DNA of 47,475 nt from Candidatus Sabulitectum sp. (GCA_029938555.1 JAOZUR010000016.1:1-47475), one strand, 5' to 3'; counted from the first letter of the stretch, positions 26,065 to 35,393 are shown. The notes: generated by a model not told the origin, from the sequence alone. Numbers and translations: made by a program.

Positions 26065-26892
26065 TCAATTTGACTTTGAATTATTCACAAAGTCTAATTT
26101 ACCTGCGCCTGAAATGTGCTTAGTCACCTTTTCAGGAGTATCCAGACAAGTTACCTTACCGGCACCTGAAATCTTCACATTTAGTTCTTCAATAGGGTGA
26201 ACAACAGCTTTAGCAGAACCAGATATTTTTATTTTCATTTTCAGACAGTTTAATTCTCCTGCTGACAAATTTCCAACTCCTGAAAAGACAATTCTAGCAT
26301 TCCTACATTCACCTGAAACAAATGCCTTACTAGCTCCATTACCCTTTAATAACAGATCCTGACTATCAACATTAGTAATTATCGCTTTTGTAGCGCCACT
26401 CATGTTAAAACTGGTTAAAAATGGTACTTCAATCTGAACTTTAATACCAATCTTTGAAGAAACAGCAGAATCAAATGATACGGAAAGTTCCTGTTTTTCC
26501 ACAGAGACTTTCACTGAATCGAGAAGATTATCGTCAGTAGTTATCTTAAATAGTTGCGATTCACCACAAACAATATCAGCTTTAATAATTCCGGATAGTT
26601 TAACCATATTGAACTGATCAACCTCTATAATTTTGCTTTTTTCAATACCACTTCCCTTTTTTTTATTACTAAAAAGAATACCGAAAAATGAAATAAAGGG
26701 AACAGTAACAAGAACAACAATTAAAATTATACCAGCTATCAACATGGCTCCTGTTAAAGCAACTCCGATAATGGGTAAAGCAATTACCATAGCAGAAACA
26801 ACCACAGAAATGGTGAAAACTACGGCTCCCAGAGTTATAATAACTCTGAGAACCGGATTTTCTATCTCTTTATTAAAAAAGAAAAGAGTCAT
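26065..26892 (-). CDS. Membrane-anchored DUF2807 (head-GIN/adhesin-like) protein
   Basis: A 275-residue protein with two or three hydrophobic segments near the N-terminus (about residues 15-72) and then a DUF2807 beta-solenoid-like domain (about 85-270). The family's repeating G/S-A-K/G pattern is clear: LSGIIKADIVCG, FNMSGATKAII, LKGNGASKAFVSG, IKISGSAKAVV, VKISGAGKVTC, HISGAGKLDF. Such domains are predicted surface adhesins or envelope polymers; function is unproven. The preceding gene ends ten bases upstream. Confidence 0.75.
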   Translation of the reverse strand: MTLFFFNKEIENPVLRVIITLGAVVFTISVVVSAMVIALPIIGVALTGAMLIAGIILIVVLVTVPFISFFGILFSNKKKGSGIEKSKIIEVDQFNMVKLSGIIKADIVCGESQLFKITTDDNLLDSVKVSVEKQELSVSFDSAVSSKIGIKVQIEVPFLTSFNMSGATKAIITNVDSQDLLLKGNGASKAFVSGECRNARIVFSGVGNLSAGELNCLKMKIKISGSAKAVVHPIEELNVKISGAGKVTCLDTPEKVTKHISGAGKLDFVNNSKSN

Positions 26893-26901
26893 TAGAAGCT
26901 A

Positions 26902-27435
26902 CTAAACTCGTCCACCTGTTGATCCACCACGACCAGAGTCACCAGTGGAACCACCGCGACCGGTGGAAGATCCTGATCTGCCAGAGTCACCGCTGTTAGC
27001 ACCCATAGCACTAATTGAAGCTCTAACGGAAGCAAGTTCACCCTCTAGTCCATTGATCTCACTCTGCATATCGCTTATACCTGCACGAAGACTGTCAATA
27101 ACAAGTCCTTGATCTTCCACAAGTTGTGACATCTCATCCATAAGAGAATCAGATCTTGTTACAAGGTTGCTGAAATCCTCATCAAAAGTCTCCATGATTC
27201 CATCAATATCAAAATCGCCCATATCAGGAAGTTCAATAGAACCTGTGCTTATCTGATTCTGAATTTCATCGATTCTATCACTTAACTCTTCATTATTCTC
27301 TACTACATCTTGGATCTCACTTGAAATATCATTAACCTGACCCTGAACCTGACTGGCAATTTCACCAGTTCCTGGCATTTCGCAAGCACCTAATAACAAT
27401 ACAATACCAAACCCTATTAAAATCACTTTTTTCAT
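26902..27435 (-). CDS. Coiled-coil lipoprotein with Gly/Ser/Arg-rich tail
   Basis: A 177-residue protein with a lipoprotein signal (lipobox LLGAC, Cys18). A long heptad-like helical region covers about 27-145 and is rich in I, L, E and D (SEIQDVVENNEELSDRIDEIQ). The last 30 residues form a low-complexity tail built of repeats such as SGDSGR and GGSTG. The coiled coil suggests an envelope-spanning or oligomeric spacer, as in Lpp-type proteins; that is inference. The ATG overlaps the AMMECR1 stop by four bases. Confidence 0.68.
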   Translation of the reverse strand: MKKVILIGFGIVLLLGACEMPGTGEIASQVQGQVNDISSEIQDVVENNEELSDRIDEIQNQISTGSIELPDMGDFDIDGIMETFDEDFSNLVTRSDSLMDEMSQLVEDQGLVIDSLRAGISDMQSEINGLEGELASVRASISAMGANSGDSGRSGSSTGRGGSTGDSGRGGSTGGRV

Positions 27436-27998
27436 AACCTATCCTCGTTTCCTATTGTTGTTTCGCTGAAAACTTCAGCAGTATAAGAAAGAATCTCAGT
27501 TCCTTCCATTAAATAAGTATCACAGGTAAGACCTGCTTTTAAGCAAGTATTCTGTAAAAATTCACGGGAATTCCAACCCTCTTCTTCTGCAACCTGAGGT
27601 AAAAGAGTTCCTGCATGCGCCCCACGCCTAATATACAATCCATGAGTTCCTGGAAGAACACCCTCTGGCAAAATTGTTTTCATCTGCGAAAGAATGGAAA
27701 TCTCTATTGTTAATTTTGCCACATCTTCAACAGAAACAGGAACAAAACGAAAATCTGATACAGCTGCTTGTTTTGCCATACTCCTAACTGTATCACCCAA
27801 AGTACCCAAACCTACAAAGTGCCCTAAACACCCTCTTAATCTTCCGTTAACTTTAAGGGTAACAAAGGCTCCTCCTGCTCTTTTGCACACATCAGAATCC
27901 GGTATAGGGGGCGGTGGCCCACCACTGCACGCTGCCTGAACAGAAAATCGAGCTAAACTCAATAGAACTCTTTTTTCTTGTTCTGTAATAGTATTCAT
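27432..27998 (-). CDS. amrA: AMMECR1 domain protein (AmmeMemoRadiSam system protein A)
   Basis: A 188-residue AMMECR1 protein: AFVTLKVNGRLRGCLGHF (the family's conserved LRGC-G segment), TLGDTVRSMAKQAAVSDFRF, IEISILSQM and YIRRGAHAGTLLPQV. Its reaction is not established. It overlaps the MEMO1-type gene by four bases (ATGA), the usual pairing of the AmmeMemoRadiSam system. The third partner, a radical SAM protein, is not adjacent. Confidence 0.9.
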   Translation of the reverse strand: MNTITEQEKRVLLSLARFSVQAACSGGPPPPIPDSDVCKRAGGAFVTLKVNGRLRGCLGHFVGLGTLGDTVRSMAKQAAVSDFRFVPVSVEDVAKLTIEISILSQMKTILPEGVLPGTHGLYIRRGAHAGTLLPQVAEEEGWNSREFLQNTCLKAGLTCDTYLMEGTEILSYTAEVFSETTIGNEDRL

Positions 27999-28759
27999 AC
28001 TACAATCCCTGAAAAATACCCCACAACTGATTCCTTATCTCCTCCAGCAGCTGCTGAAGTAGAGTAATCTAACTCAATTGCTTTTGAAGCATTGCTAAGT
28101 TCAGCAAAAAGAAGTAAAATTTGTATAGCAGTTTTACCACAAGCTTCCAGATTCTTTTTGAGCTTTTCGGCAGATAAACTAAGAAAAGCATTTATGGTAA
28201 GCCTGTCAATTCTTTCTGCTACATTCTGAGGATAGAAATGAGACAAATCGCTGGATGCAATAACAAAAGCGTCAGGAACATACTTATGAAGTAAACCTGC
28301 TACCTTCTCGCAATCAGGCTCTATTCCAAGAACAATTGGTACTATTTCAGCTTCTGGCCACTTTATCTGAACAAAAGGAATCAGCACTTCAAGACTATGT
28401 TCATTAAACACAAATGTTTCCATCTCAGTGGCCAAAGCCTTTGTTACCTGTTTATTTATAGGACAGACTCCAAGAGGTGTTTCTAAAAAATCAGAGTTAA
28501 ATACTGTTTCACCTCGAAAAGGAAATTTATGACTGGGAGCAATTATCACAATAGTCGATTTCTTTGTAGGCGCTGAAGAAAAACCATAACCAGCTGTTTT
28601 ACCAGAGTAAACATAACCTGCGTGAGGAACAACCATACCAATAGCATCTTCATAAATAATTGAATCATTATCAAGATACTGTTTCACTGTAACTTCAAGG
28701 GTAAGCGGATCTGAAGGATAAAATGATCCAGCGAATTTTGGTTTCAAAACATTATCCAA
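27995..28759 (-). CDS. amrB: MEMO1 family protein (AmmeMemoRadiSam system protein B)
   Basis: A 254-residue MEMO1-type protein: KFAGSFYPSDP at the start, MVVPHAGYVYSGKTAG, IVIIAPSHK, EHSLEVLIPFVQ and ASSDLSHFYP. MEMO proteins share the fold of extradiol dioxygenases; the His residues in these motifs line the metal pocket, which is intact here. The TTG at 28759 is chosen because GGAGG lies about six bases upstream within the end of dapB; a longer frame from 28786 has no site. It overlaps dapB by 8 bp and is coupled to AMMECR1. Confidence 0.9.
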   Translation of the reverse strand: MDNVLKPKFAGSFYPSDPLTLEVTVKQYLDNDSIIYEDAIGMVVPHAGYVYSGKTAGYGFSSAPTKKSTIVIIAPSHKFPFRGETVFNSDFLETPLGVCPINKQVTKALATEMETFVFNEHSLEVLIPFVQIKWPEAEIVPIVLGIEPDCEKVAGLLHKYVPDAFVIASSDLSHFYPQNVAERIDRLTINAFLSLSAEKLKKNLEACGKTAIQILLLFAELSNASKAIELDYSTSAAAGGDKESVVGYFSGIVV

Positions 28760-29447
28760 GAAGATCCTCCATATTATACATTCCAATGGGTTTACCTGTT
28801 ATAAACAAAGCAGCTCGAATTGCTCCTATTGCAAAAACTCTTCTGTCTGTTGCTGTATGGCTGATTGTCAGTCTTTCGCCGTCTCCAAGGAAGTGAAGTT
28901 GATGTTCACCAATAACATCTCCTCCACGAACAGCGTGTACGCCAATTGTACCTGATTGCCTCTCACCTGATTCGCCATGGCGACCATACACAGCTTCTTC
29001 ATTCCAGTTATTGAGTATTGAAAGAGCAGTTCCGCTTGGGCTGTCTTTTTTTCTTCGGTGATGAAACTCAATCAGTTCTTTATCAAAAGAATCACCAAGC
29101 ATTTCTGAAGCGTCTGAAAGCAACTTGTTCAGAACAAAAATACCAATGCTCATGTTGCTAGAATAAAAAACAGGATGTTCAGCGCTCCACTGTTTAAGTT
29201 TATTTTTTTCCTTGTCTGCAAGACCAGTGGTTCCAGATACAAGCGACACATTTTTTCCAGAAATCAGAGTATCAAGATTGTCCCAGGCAGCAGGCAGAGA
29301 GAAATCAATAACAACTTCAACGGTGGGATCAAGATGTAACATGTCACCAGCATCAAAAGTCTGAATTACCTCTACTTCTCCCAAAGCCTCTTGAATAACA
29401 AGTTTACCCATTCTTCCATTAGCTCCAAAAACTGCAATTCTGGTCAT
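28752..29447 (-). CDS. dapB: 4-Hydroxy-tetrahydrodipicolinate reductase
   Basis: NAD(P)H-dependent reductase of lysine and diaminopimelate synthesis. The Rossmann start IAVFGANGRMGK, the middle VSGTTGL and SSNMSIG, and the catalytic EFHHRRKKDSPSGTA are all present. 231 residues is slightly short of the ~245-270 usual. It overlaps dapA by four bases, so the two act together to supply peptidoglycan meso-DAP. Confidence 0.95.
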   Translation of the reverse strand: MTRIAVFGANGRMGKLVIQEALGEVEVIQTFDAGDMLHLDPTVEVVIDFSLPAAWDNLDTLISGKNVSLVSGTTGLADKEKNKLKQWSAEHPVFYSSNMSIGIFVLNKLLSDASEMLGDSFDKELIEFHHRRKKDSPSGTALSILNNWNEEAVYGRHGESGERQSGTIGVHAVRGGDVIGEHQLHFLGDGERLTISHTATDRRVFAIGAIRAALFITGKPIGMYNMEDLLG

Positions 29448-30316
29448 ATAAGTTCCATCTCACTAAGAATCCTTTTGAGTATATGAATATTTTCCTGCTG
29501 CATGCACACCAAGGGGGATCGAAGTTCAGCACTATTAATAATATTCATCAACTGAAGCGCTTTTTTAGCAGGGGCTGGATTGCTTTCAATGAAAAGGACT
29601 TTAAACAATGGATAAATAAATTCATGCAAATCTCTTGCTAAATTAACATCTCCATTTAAACCTGCCTGAATCATCTGGTTCATCTGAGATGGTATTACAT
29701 TTGAAGTAACTGAAATAACGCCTGATCCACCCATAAGTGTTTGAGGTGAACACAAATGGTCATCCCCACTCATATAAGCTAAATCAGAAATTGCCCGAAG
29801 CTCAGTAACTCTTTCAATGGCTCCAGCTGCATCTTTCACCCCAATGATATTCGGATGTTCTCCGAGCTTGGTTATGGTTTCTATGGTCATGTTTGTACCT
29901 GTGCGGCCAGGTACATTGTAAATAATAACAGGTTTTTTACTAACATCTGCAACCGCTGTATAATGAGCTATCTGTCCAGATGCTGTTGGTTTATTGTAAT
30001 AAGGAGTTATAATCAGCACAGCATCCACATCAAGTTTACAAACAACATTCGTGAATTCAATTGTTGACGCAGTGGCATTTGTACCAGTTCCGGCAATTAC
30101 AGGAACTCTTCCGTTTGAAACCTCAAGGACTGTTTGTATAACTTTTAGTTTCTCTTGCTCTGACAGCGTGGCCGGTTCACCGGTACACCCGCACGCAAGA
30201 ATCCCCTGAATCCCTGAAGAAATCTGGTATTCCACCAGTTTCCTCAGAGATTCATAGTTAACACTTTCGTCCTTGAAGGGTGTAACAAGTGCAGTTACAG
30301 TACCCTTCAAAACCAT
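29444..30316 (-). CDS. dapA: 4-Hydroxy-tetrahydrodipicolinate synthase
   Basis: Condenses pyruvate with aspartate semialdehyde in the first step of the DAP branch. The 290-residue TIM barrel shows GTVTALVTPF, the CGCTGE active-site loop, YNVPGRTG with the catalytic tyrosine, and GVKDAAG with the Schiff-base lysine. ATG with GGAG upstream. It sits three bases after the slipin gene. Confidence 0.96.
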   Translation of the reverse strand: MVLKGTVTALVTPFKDESVNYESLRKLVEYQISSGIQGILACGCTGEPATLSEQEKLKVIQTVLEVSNGRVPVIAGTGTNATASTIEFTNVVCKLDVDAVLIITPYYNKPTASGQIAHYTAVADVSKKPVIIYNVPGRTGTNMTIETITKLGEHPNIIGVKDAAGAIERVTELRAISDLAYMSGDDHLCSPQTLMGGSGVISVTSNVIPSQMNQMIQAGLNGDVNLARDLHEFIYPLFKVLFIESNPAPAKKALQLMNIINSAELRSPLVCMQQENIHILKRILSEMELI

Positions 30317-30319
30317 TTG

Positions 30320-31075
30320 TTACTCCTTTGCCTTCTTAATAAAAGGTGTAATCAGATCCATGGGAATAGGGAATGCAATTGTAGAATTATTTTCCACAGC
30401 GATATCTGTAAGTGTTTGCAGATACCTGAGCTGAAGAGCTGAAGGATGTTCATCAAGTACTTTTGCTGCTGCAGCAAGTTTAACAGATGCCTGAAGTTCT
30501 GCATCAGCTCTAATGATCTTCGCTCTGCGGTCTCTTTCCGCCTCTGCCTCTTTTGCCATCATCCTTTGCATATCTTCAGGCAAATCAACATGTTTAACTT
30601 CAACTGTGGAGACCTTAATACCCCAAGGATCAGTCATTCTATCAAGAATATCCTGCAGTTTACCATTAATTTCATCTCTGTTAGCAAGCAATTCATCAAG
30701 AGTAGCTTCCCCTAGAACGCTTCGAAGAGTTGTTTGTGCCAGCTGATTCGTTGCATACATATAGTTTGTCACTTCAAGAATAGCCCTCTTAGGATCAATA
30801 ACTCTGTAATAGGTAACAGCGTTAACTTTTACGCTAACATTATCACGGGTGATTACATCCTGTGGTGGGATATCCATTGTTATCACACGAAGATCAACTT
30901 TTTTCATTGAATCAATAACAGGAAACACGAAAATAAGCCCTGGCCCTTTTATTCCAATCACTTTACCCAGCCTGAATACTACACCTCTTTGGTATTCCTT
31001 CAGCACTCTTAGTGAACTAAGAATGACAACAAAAAGAATCACAGCTGGAACGCAAATGAATCCTATATTTTCCAT
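30320..31075 (-). CDS. SPFH-domain slipin/stomatin-like membrane protein
   Basis: A 251-residue membrane-associated scaffold with one N-terminal transmembrane segment (about 4-21) and an SPFH domain: [57 protein letters not shown]. It ends in a helical segment ([19 protein letters not shown]). Slipins form membrane microdomains. It is immediately downstream of an NfeD-type gene, the standard partner in a two-gene NfeD-SPFH module. Confidence 0.93.
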   Translation of the reverse strand: MENIGFICVPAVILFVVILSSLRVLKEYQRGVVFRLGKVIGIKGPGLIFVFPVIDSMKKVDLRVITMDIPPQDVITRDNVSVKVNAVTYYRVIDPKRAILEVTNYMYATNQLAQTTLRSVLGEATLDELLANRDEINGKLQDILDRMTDPWGIKVSTVEVKHVDLPEDMQRMMAKEAEAERDRRAKIIRADAELQASVKLAAAAKVLDEHPSALQLRYLQTLTDIAVENNSTIAFPIPMDLITPFIKKAKE

Positions 31076-31076
31076 G

Positions 31077-31388
31077 TTAACTCCTTTCGAATGGTTCGAC
31101 TACAAGAATAAGATCATCCCTATCTACTTCAATTACCTTTATCTCTGAATCTTTTTTGAGCTTTTGCGGGGTATCTGTAATAGCCCACCATAACTCACCA
31201 CGAACCTCAACTACCAATCTATTTCTGTAACCTACTTTTTTGCGTACAATTCCACCTTCACCAATCATGGCAATATCTCCGGTTTGCTGTGGTTTTTTTT
31301 GAGCTTTAAGCCCGAGCCATAACAGAAAAACTGAAACGAGCAAAAAAGTTATACCGCCTGCCCAAAGTACATTACCTATCATACCCAT
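31077..31388 (-). CDS. Short NfeD-like membrane protein
   Basis: A 103-residue protein with one N-terminal transmembrane helix (about 5-27) and a C-terminal OB-fold of NfeD type: [47 protein letters not shown]. NfeD proteins associate with SPFH proteins; the partner slipin lies one base downstream. Confidence 0.85.
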   Translation of the reverse strand: MGMIGNVLWAGGITFLLVSVFLLWLGLKAQKKPQQTGDIAMIGEGGIVRKKVGYRNRLVVEVRGELWWAITDTPQKLKKDSEIKVIEVDRDDLILVVEPFERS

Positions 31389-32495
31389 TTATTCCATCCT
31401 CCAATCATCTGCCGATTCCACACCCTTAATTTTCAATATCAGAGAATTCGGATTTGTAGCAGCAGCAAGTGCAGTTTCTTCATCAATATGATCATTCTTA
31501 AGAAGACCAAGTAAACACATATCAAAAGTCTGCATTCCATATTGGTGTGCTCCCTGCTCCATTGTATCATGAAGAAGATGGGATTTCTCTGGGTCTGCAA
31601 TGCAGTTTCCAATGGTTGCAGTATGAAGCATTACCTCTGCAGCAAGAACTCGCTCCTTACCTGTTTTTTTGGGAAGAAGCCTTTGTGAAATTACTGCCTT
31701 TAAAAGCCCTGCAAGTTGAAGGCGTACCTGTTTCTGCTGAAATGCAGGGAACATATCAATAATTCTGTTAATAGTTTCAGGCGCGTCTGTAGTATGAAGT
31801 GTACTCATAACAAGGTGACCTGTTTCAGCACCACTAAGGGCAATCATTGCTGTTTCAGCATCACGCATTTCGCCAATAAGTATAACATCTGGATCCTGCC
31901 GAAATACTGCCCGAAGAGCTGTAGGCCATGTATTCGTATCAATTCCTACCTCACGCTGGCAAATTGAACATTTTTTATCTGGGTGCAGAAACTCAATAGG
32001 ATCTTCAATAGTAACAATATGAGCTTCCCTATTTTCATTAATATCATTTATCATGGCTGCAAGTGTGGTGGATTTACCACTTCCCGTGGCACCTGTAACC
32101 AGTATAAGACCCCGCTGCTCTGAACATATTTTCTTTATTGATGGAGGCAAACCAAGATCACTCAACTTAGGAATCTCAAATGGAATTTTCCTCATAACCA
32201 TTGCAGGTGTACCGCGCTGATTAAAAATATTAACTCTGAACCTAGCCTTGCCAGCTAGACTGTAAGCAAGATCAGCTTCAATTCCCTGACTTAACAATTC
32301 TCGTTGCTTTTTATTTGTTACCTCTTGGGTAATCTGAACCAGATGCTCATTAGTAAAACAGGGATACCCTTCAGCGTGTTTTATGTGACCAGATCGTCTT
32401 ATTATAGGGGGCGACCCTACTTTAAAATGAATATCACTTACATGCTCATCAACAAGAGCTTCAAGAATACTATCAATGGCCTTTTTCTGCTCCAT
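31389..32495 (-). CDS. pilT: Twitching-motility ATPase PilT
   Basis: Hexameric ATPase that retracts type IV pili at the inner membrane. The N-terminal PAS-like domain has DIHFKVGSPP; Walker A GATGSGKST is at 135-143, Walker B ILIGEMRDAET at 205-215, and the His box GHLVMSTLHT follows. 368 residues is normal. The ATG lies 23 bp inside the nadD 3' end. No other pilus genes are in the window. A GspE/PilB-type assembly ATPase is less likely because the protein lacks the long N-terminal domain and tetracysteine region. Confidence 0.93.
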   Translation of the reverse strand: MEQKKAIDSILEALVDEHVSDIHFKVGSPPIIRRSGHIKHAEGYPCFTNEHLVQITQEVTNKKQRELLSQGIEADLAYSLAGKARFRVNIFNQRGTPAMVMRKIPFEIPKLSDLGLPPSIKKICSEQRGLILVTGATGSGKSTTLAAMINDINENREAHIVTIEDPIEFLHPDKKCSICQREVGIDTNTWPTALRAVFRQDPDVILIGEMRDAETAMIALSGAETGHLVMSTLHTTDAPETINRIIDMFPAFQQKQVRLQLAGLLKAVISQRLLPKKTGKERVLAAEVMLHTATIGNCIADPEKSHLLHDTMEQGAHQYGMQTFDMCLLGLLKNDHIDEETALAAATNPNSLILKIKGVESADDWRME

Positions 32496-33057
32496 ACAAC
32501 CCCCCTGTTCGTATATACAAATCTACAGCTTCAGGTACAAGGTATGTGATTTTTCGATGTAAACTAACTCGATCTCGCAGTTCTGAAGATGAAATCCATA
32601 TACCTGGAAAATTAAACAATTTAACTTGACTAAGTATACCTGCTTCAATCTTGGAAGAATCCGTATCCGGCCGAGTTCCCACAAGAACATCAGAAATTTG
32701 AAGTATTTCCATGGGGTTTTTCCAAGTATGTAATTCAACAAGACTATCCATTCCAATTATAAAAGATGGCTTTGAATCTGAAGCTGAAAGTTTTTTTAAC
32801 AAATCTACCGTATAAGATGGGCTGTTATGTGGTTCCAGATCAGCGATTTCAAAGGATGAATTCCCGGATATCGCAAGCGCAAGCATTTTTAAACGAATGC
32901 TAATCTCTGTTATTTTTTTGCTGTTTTTATGTGGTGGTTTTCTAGACGGTACGAAAAAAACTTTTTCCAACGAAAATTGTTCAAGAGCCTCCTGGGCCAA
33001 CATAAGATGACCCAGATGCGGAGGATCAAAAGTTCCTCCTATAAAACCAAACTTCAC
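32473..33057 (-). CDS. nadD: Nicotinate-nucleotide adenylyltransferase
   Basis: Forms deamido-NAD from nicotinate mononucleotide and ATP. The nucleotidyltransferase motif GGTFDPPHLGHL, PSRKPPHK, and the C-terminal WISSSELRDRV are conserved. 194 residues. The GTG start overlaps the bamD stop (GTGA). Confidence 0.95.
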   Translation of the reverse strand: MKFGFIGGTFDPPHLGHLMLAQEALEQFSLEKVFFVPSRKPPHKNSKKITEISIRLKMLALAISGNSSFEIADLEPHNSPSYTVDLLKKLSASDSKPSFIIGMDSLVELHTWKNPMEILQISDVLVGTRPDTDSSKIEAGILSQVKLFNFPGIWISSSELRDRVSLHRKITYLVPEAVDLYIRTGGLYGAEKGH

Positions 33058-33797
33058 TGCAATTCCTGTAAACCGGAAAGAGCTTGGTCTTGTTCTTCCT
33101 CAGTAAGTTCACAAGTTTCAATTGCCCTGTTATAATATGTTTTTGCAGAATAGCTGTTATCCATGGATCTGTACAAGTCCCCCATGGCAATAAGTACAGC
33201 ACCCCTGCAAGATGTTTCCCCGTAATTATCCATGGCATCCCTCAGATACAATAAGGCTGCGTCAGTCTCTTGTCTGTGAATATAGAATTCACCTATGAAC
33301 AATGCCCTCATTGCGAGATGATCATTTACAAGAACAGACAGCTCAAAAGCAGAATCAATCAAAGGTGAAGCAGGATATGTTTCAAAAAATCTTTCTACTT
33401 CCTGCCGCGCTCTGATCACCTGAGTTTGATCACGACGATAATCCCTTCTCTGCATCCACATTGTTTCAGCAAGTGCAAATTGAGCATCATCAGCCCATAC
33501 TCCTCGAGGAAATTCATTTACAACTCTGTACAAATAAAACTCAGCGTCAGCCCATAATTTCTGTTTTCTGTCAGCCAAAGCACTTCTGTATAGAAAAAAA
33601 TCAGTTTCAGTATCACCGGGAAACTTAAACATAAGTTCCGTATACAGGAAAGAAGCCTGTGGCCACTGACCATCCTGAAAATACTGATCCGCAAGATCGA
33701 TTATCTGCTCTTTTTCCATGCCTGTTGTTGATGGGAATGTTCCACATCCTGAAACTATTAGAAAAAGAAAAACTACTATGGTTCCATATTTGATCAT
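33054..33797 (-). CDS. bamD: BamD-like outer-membrane assembly lipoprotein
   Basis: A 247-residue lipoprotein (lipobox IVSGC, Cys18) with tandem TPR-type helical repeats: ADQYFQDGQWPQASFLYTEL, AEFYLYRVVNEFP, and VERFFETYPASPL, which is a BamD-like order. BamD is the essential accessory lipoprotein of the BAM machine that folds outer-membrane proteins. It lies 15 nt after another TPR lipoprotein gene, near lolA. A general TPR lipoprotein cannot be excluded. Confidence 0.82.
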   Translation of the reverse strand: MIKYGTIVVFLFLIVSGCGTFPSTTGMEKEQIIDLADQYFQDGQWPQASFLYTELMFKFPGDTETDFFLYRSALADRKQKLWADAEFYLYRVVNEFPRGVWADDAQFALAETMWMQRRDYRRDQTQVIRARQEVERFFETYPASPLIDSAFELSVLVNDHLAMRALFIGEFYIHRQETDAALLYLRDAMDNYGETSCRGAVLIAMGDLYRSMDNSYSAKTYYNRAIETCELTEEEQDQALSGLQELQ

Positions 33798-33812
33798 TTT
33801 AACCTCTTGAAT

Positions 33813-34811
33813 TTATGGTGCAATGTATCTAAGTGAATCTCTACGAGCAGCAGCAGCCATGGATGCTGCTGAATTCAAACCTGGTGCCGCCTGACATGCC
33901 CTGTTATACCACATCAGAGCATCAACAGGGTCACCGGCAGTTTCAGCCATAATACCCAATTGTAATGCTGCTTGAACCCTTACCCCAGTAAAACTTGACT
34001 GCCATGCTTCGAGAAGTCTTTCTCGGGCCATAAAAAAATCACCCTGCAGATTGTCTTGTTCCGCAAGATTAAGTAAAATATCCATTCGTCGCTGTCGCAT
34101 GGATGAATCTAGAAGATTCATTCTATCAAGTTCAGTAAGAACTTCCAATTCATCTTCTTCACGACCTAGCGTATAATGAAGGAGTTCAGCTCTGGCAAAA
34201 AGCATCTCTCCTCTTAGATCTGTTCGAACAAGTGGAATTCTGTCAAGCTCTACAATATGCAACTCTGCAACATATCGAAGCAAACTGTCCTCGGCAAAAG
34301 TACCGCTTAGTGAGTCAGGAATCGCTACTATTGAAGCCAAATGACCGGAAGCATACTTTCCACGGAGAAGCCATTCTTCTTCGAAAACCTGATAAAGGTC
34401 TGGAGCAATTTCAATAGCTTTTCCAAAAGCATTATAAGCAAGTAAAGAATCATTATCACGAACCATTTCCCACCCTAGTCGACGCCAGAGGTGACCGATA
34501 GATAAACTATCACACTCTCCGGGATTCATAGAAAGAAAATCAAGAGCCGTTTGAGCCCTCTGTCTATGATTGCGATTCCTTTCTGCCTGACTTGCAAGAA
34601 CAGCAGTTTCAGCAAGTTTATACTGCAATTCCCAATCATATTCTAAGGATTGACTACTGATATCTTCGTAAAGAGAAAGAGCTTGAGAATATCTTCCAGC
34701 AGAAAAAAGAACATCTGCCTGCTGTCTGGTATCTTCATCAAAATGCTCAACACCGCATCCACTTATTAAAAAAACAACAACAAGAGCAAAAGTTATTCCT
34801 AAGTATTGCAC
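33813..34811 (-). CDS. TPR-repeat lipoprotein
   Basis: A 332-residue lipoprotein with lipobox LISGC (Cys19) and helical repeats of TPR type: FSAGRYSQALSLYEDI, NAFGKAIEIAPDLYQVF, and DPVDALMWYNRACQAAPG at the end. Family-level function unknown; the position immediately before bamD suggests an envelope-assembly role. GTG start with AGGAA about seven bases upstream. Three bases separate it from the preceding gene. Confidence 0.72.
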   Translation of the reverse strand: MQYLGITFALVVVFLISGCGVEHFDEDTRQQADVLFSAGRYSQALSLYEDISSQSLEYDWELQYKLAETAVLASQAERNRNHRQRAQTALDFLSMNPGECDSLSIGHLWRRLGWEMVRDNDSLLAYNAFGKAIEIAPDLYQVFEEEWLLRGKYASGHLASIVAIPDSLSGTFAEDSLLRYVAELHIVELDRIPLVRTDLRGEMLFARAELLHYTLGREEDELEVLTELDRMNLLDSSMRQRRMDILLNLAEQDNLQGDFFMARERLLEAWQSSFTGVRVQAALQLGIMAETAGDPVDALMWYNRACQAAPGLNSAASMAAAARRDSLRYIAP

Positions 34812-34814
34812 AGA

Positions 34815-35393
34815 TCAGTTCCTGCTTGAATAAAACAGATAAACAAGAGCAGTTACAACACCTGTTACCACAAGTGGTTCAAGAACATTACCACTTTCCT
34901 GGTCTGATAGTTCACCATTAGCCCATTTTTCTGTTGAGCTCTCTAGAATAATTATTTCGGAAGGGGAAACAATACTCTCCACTACTGCACCTTCTCGAAC
35001 TGTCTGTACAATGATACCAGAAGCATCAACTAAAGAAGCAGAAATCTGGCATGTAGCCAGTCTTGGCACCTGCTTGCCACCAAAAACCCAGCTTCTGCCT
35101 GTCTGCGCGTATGTTACTCCTAGTTCCATAGGTCTTAGATTTAGCTCCCATCCATTTTCTTCCCGAGAAGTAGTCACTGTAATATCAGATCCACCAAGAA
35201 CAGAAGTTGCGATCTGCTCAAGTAACCAACCACCTTCATGATCGCCTTGAACATGGAGGGTTATGGTTTCAATTCCATATTCAGATATTTGCTCAACCAG
35301 CGGTTCCATAGCCTGAATAGTAGCAGTTTCAATCATATCAAGATTGGTCATTGAGCCAGTAAGTGCAAGTCCAAGAAGCAGTATTGTTATCAT
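34815..35393 (-). CDS. Unknown exported protein with C-terminal membrane anchor
   Basis: I do not recognise this 192-residue protein. It has a hydrophobic signal-like start (about residues 2-14), a mixed alpha/beta middle (ITLHVQGDHEGGWLLEQIATS, LVDASGIIVQTV) and a hydrophobic C-terminal segment of about 17 residues ending in YSSRN, so it probably sits in the envelope with both ends in the membrane. The ATG at 35393 is preferred over one at 35399, because TAGGA lies six bases before it. It is followed by two TPR lipoprotein genes and preceded by rimO with a 47-bp gap. Confidence 0.6.
   Translation of the reverse strand: MITILLLGLALTGSMTNLDMIETATIQAMEPLVEQISEYGIETITLHVQGDHEGGWLLEQIATSVLGGSDITVTTSREENGWELNLRPMELGVTYAQTGRSWVFGGKQVPRLATCQISASLVDASGIIVQTVREGAVVESIVSPSEIIILESSTEKWANGELSDQESGNVLEPLVVTGVVTALVYLFYSSRN

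Noticed and set aside
31389-32495. PilB/GspE assembly ATPase
   Set aside because: At 368 residues it lacks the N-terminal extension and the tetracysteine motif of assembly ATPases; PilT fits better.
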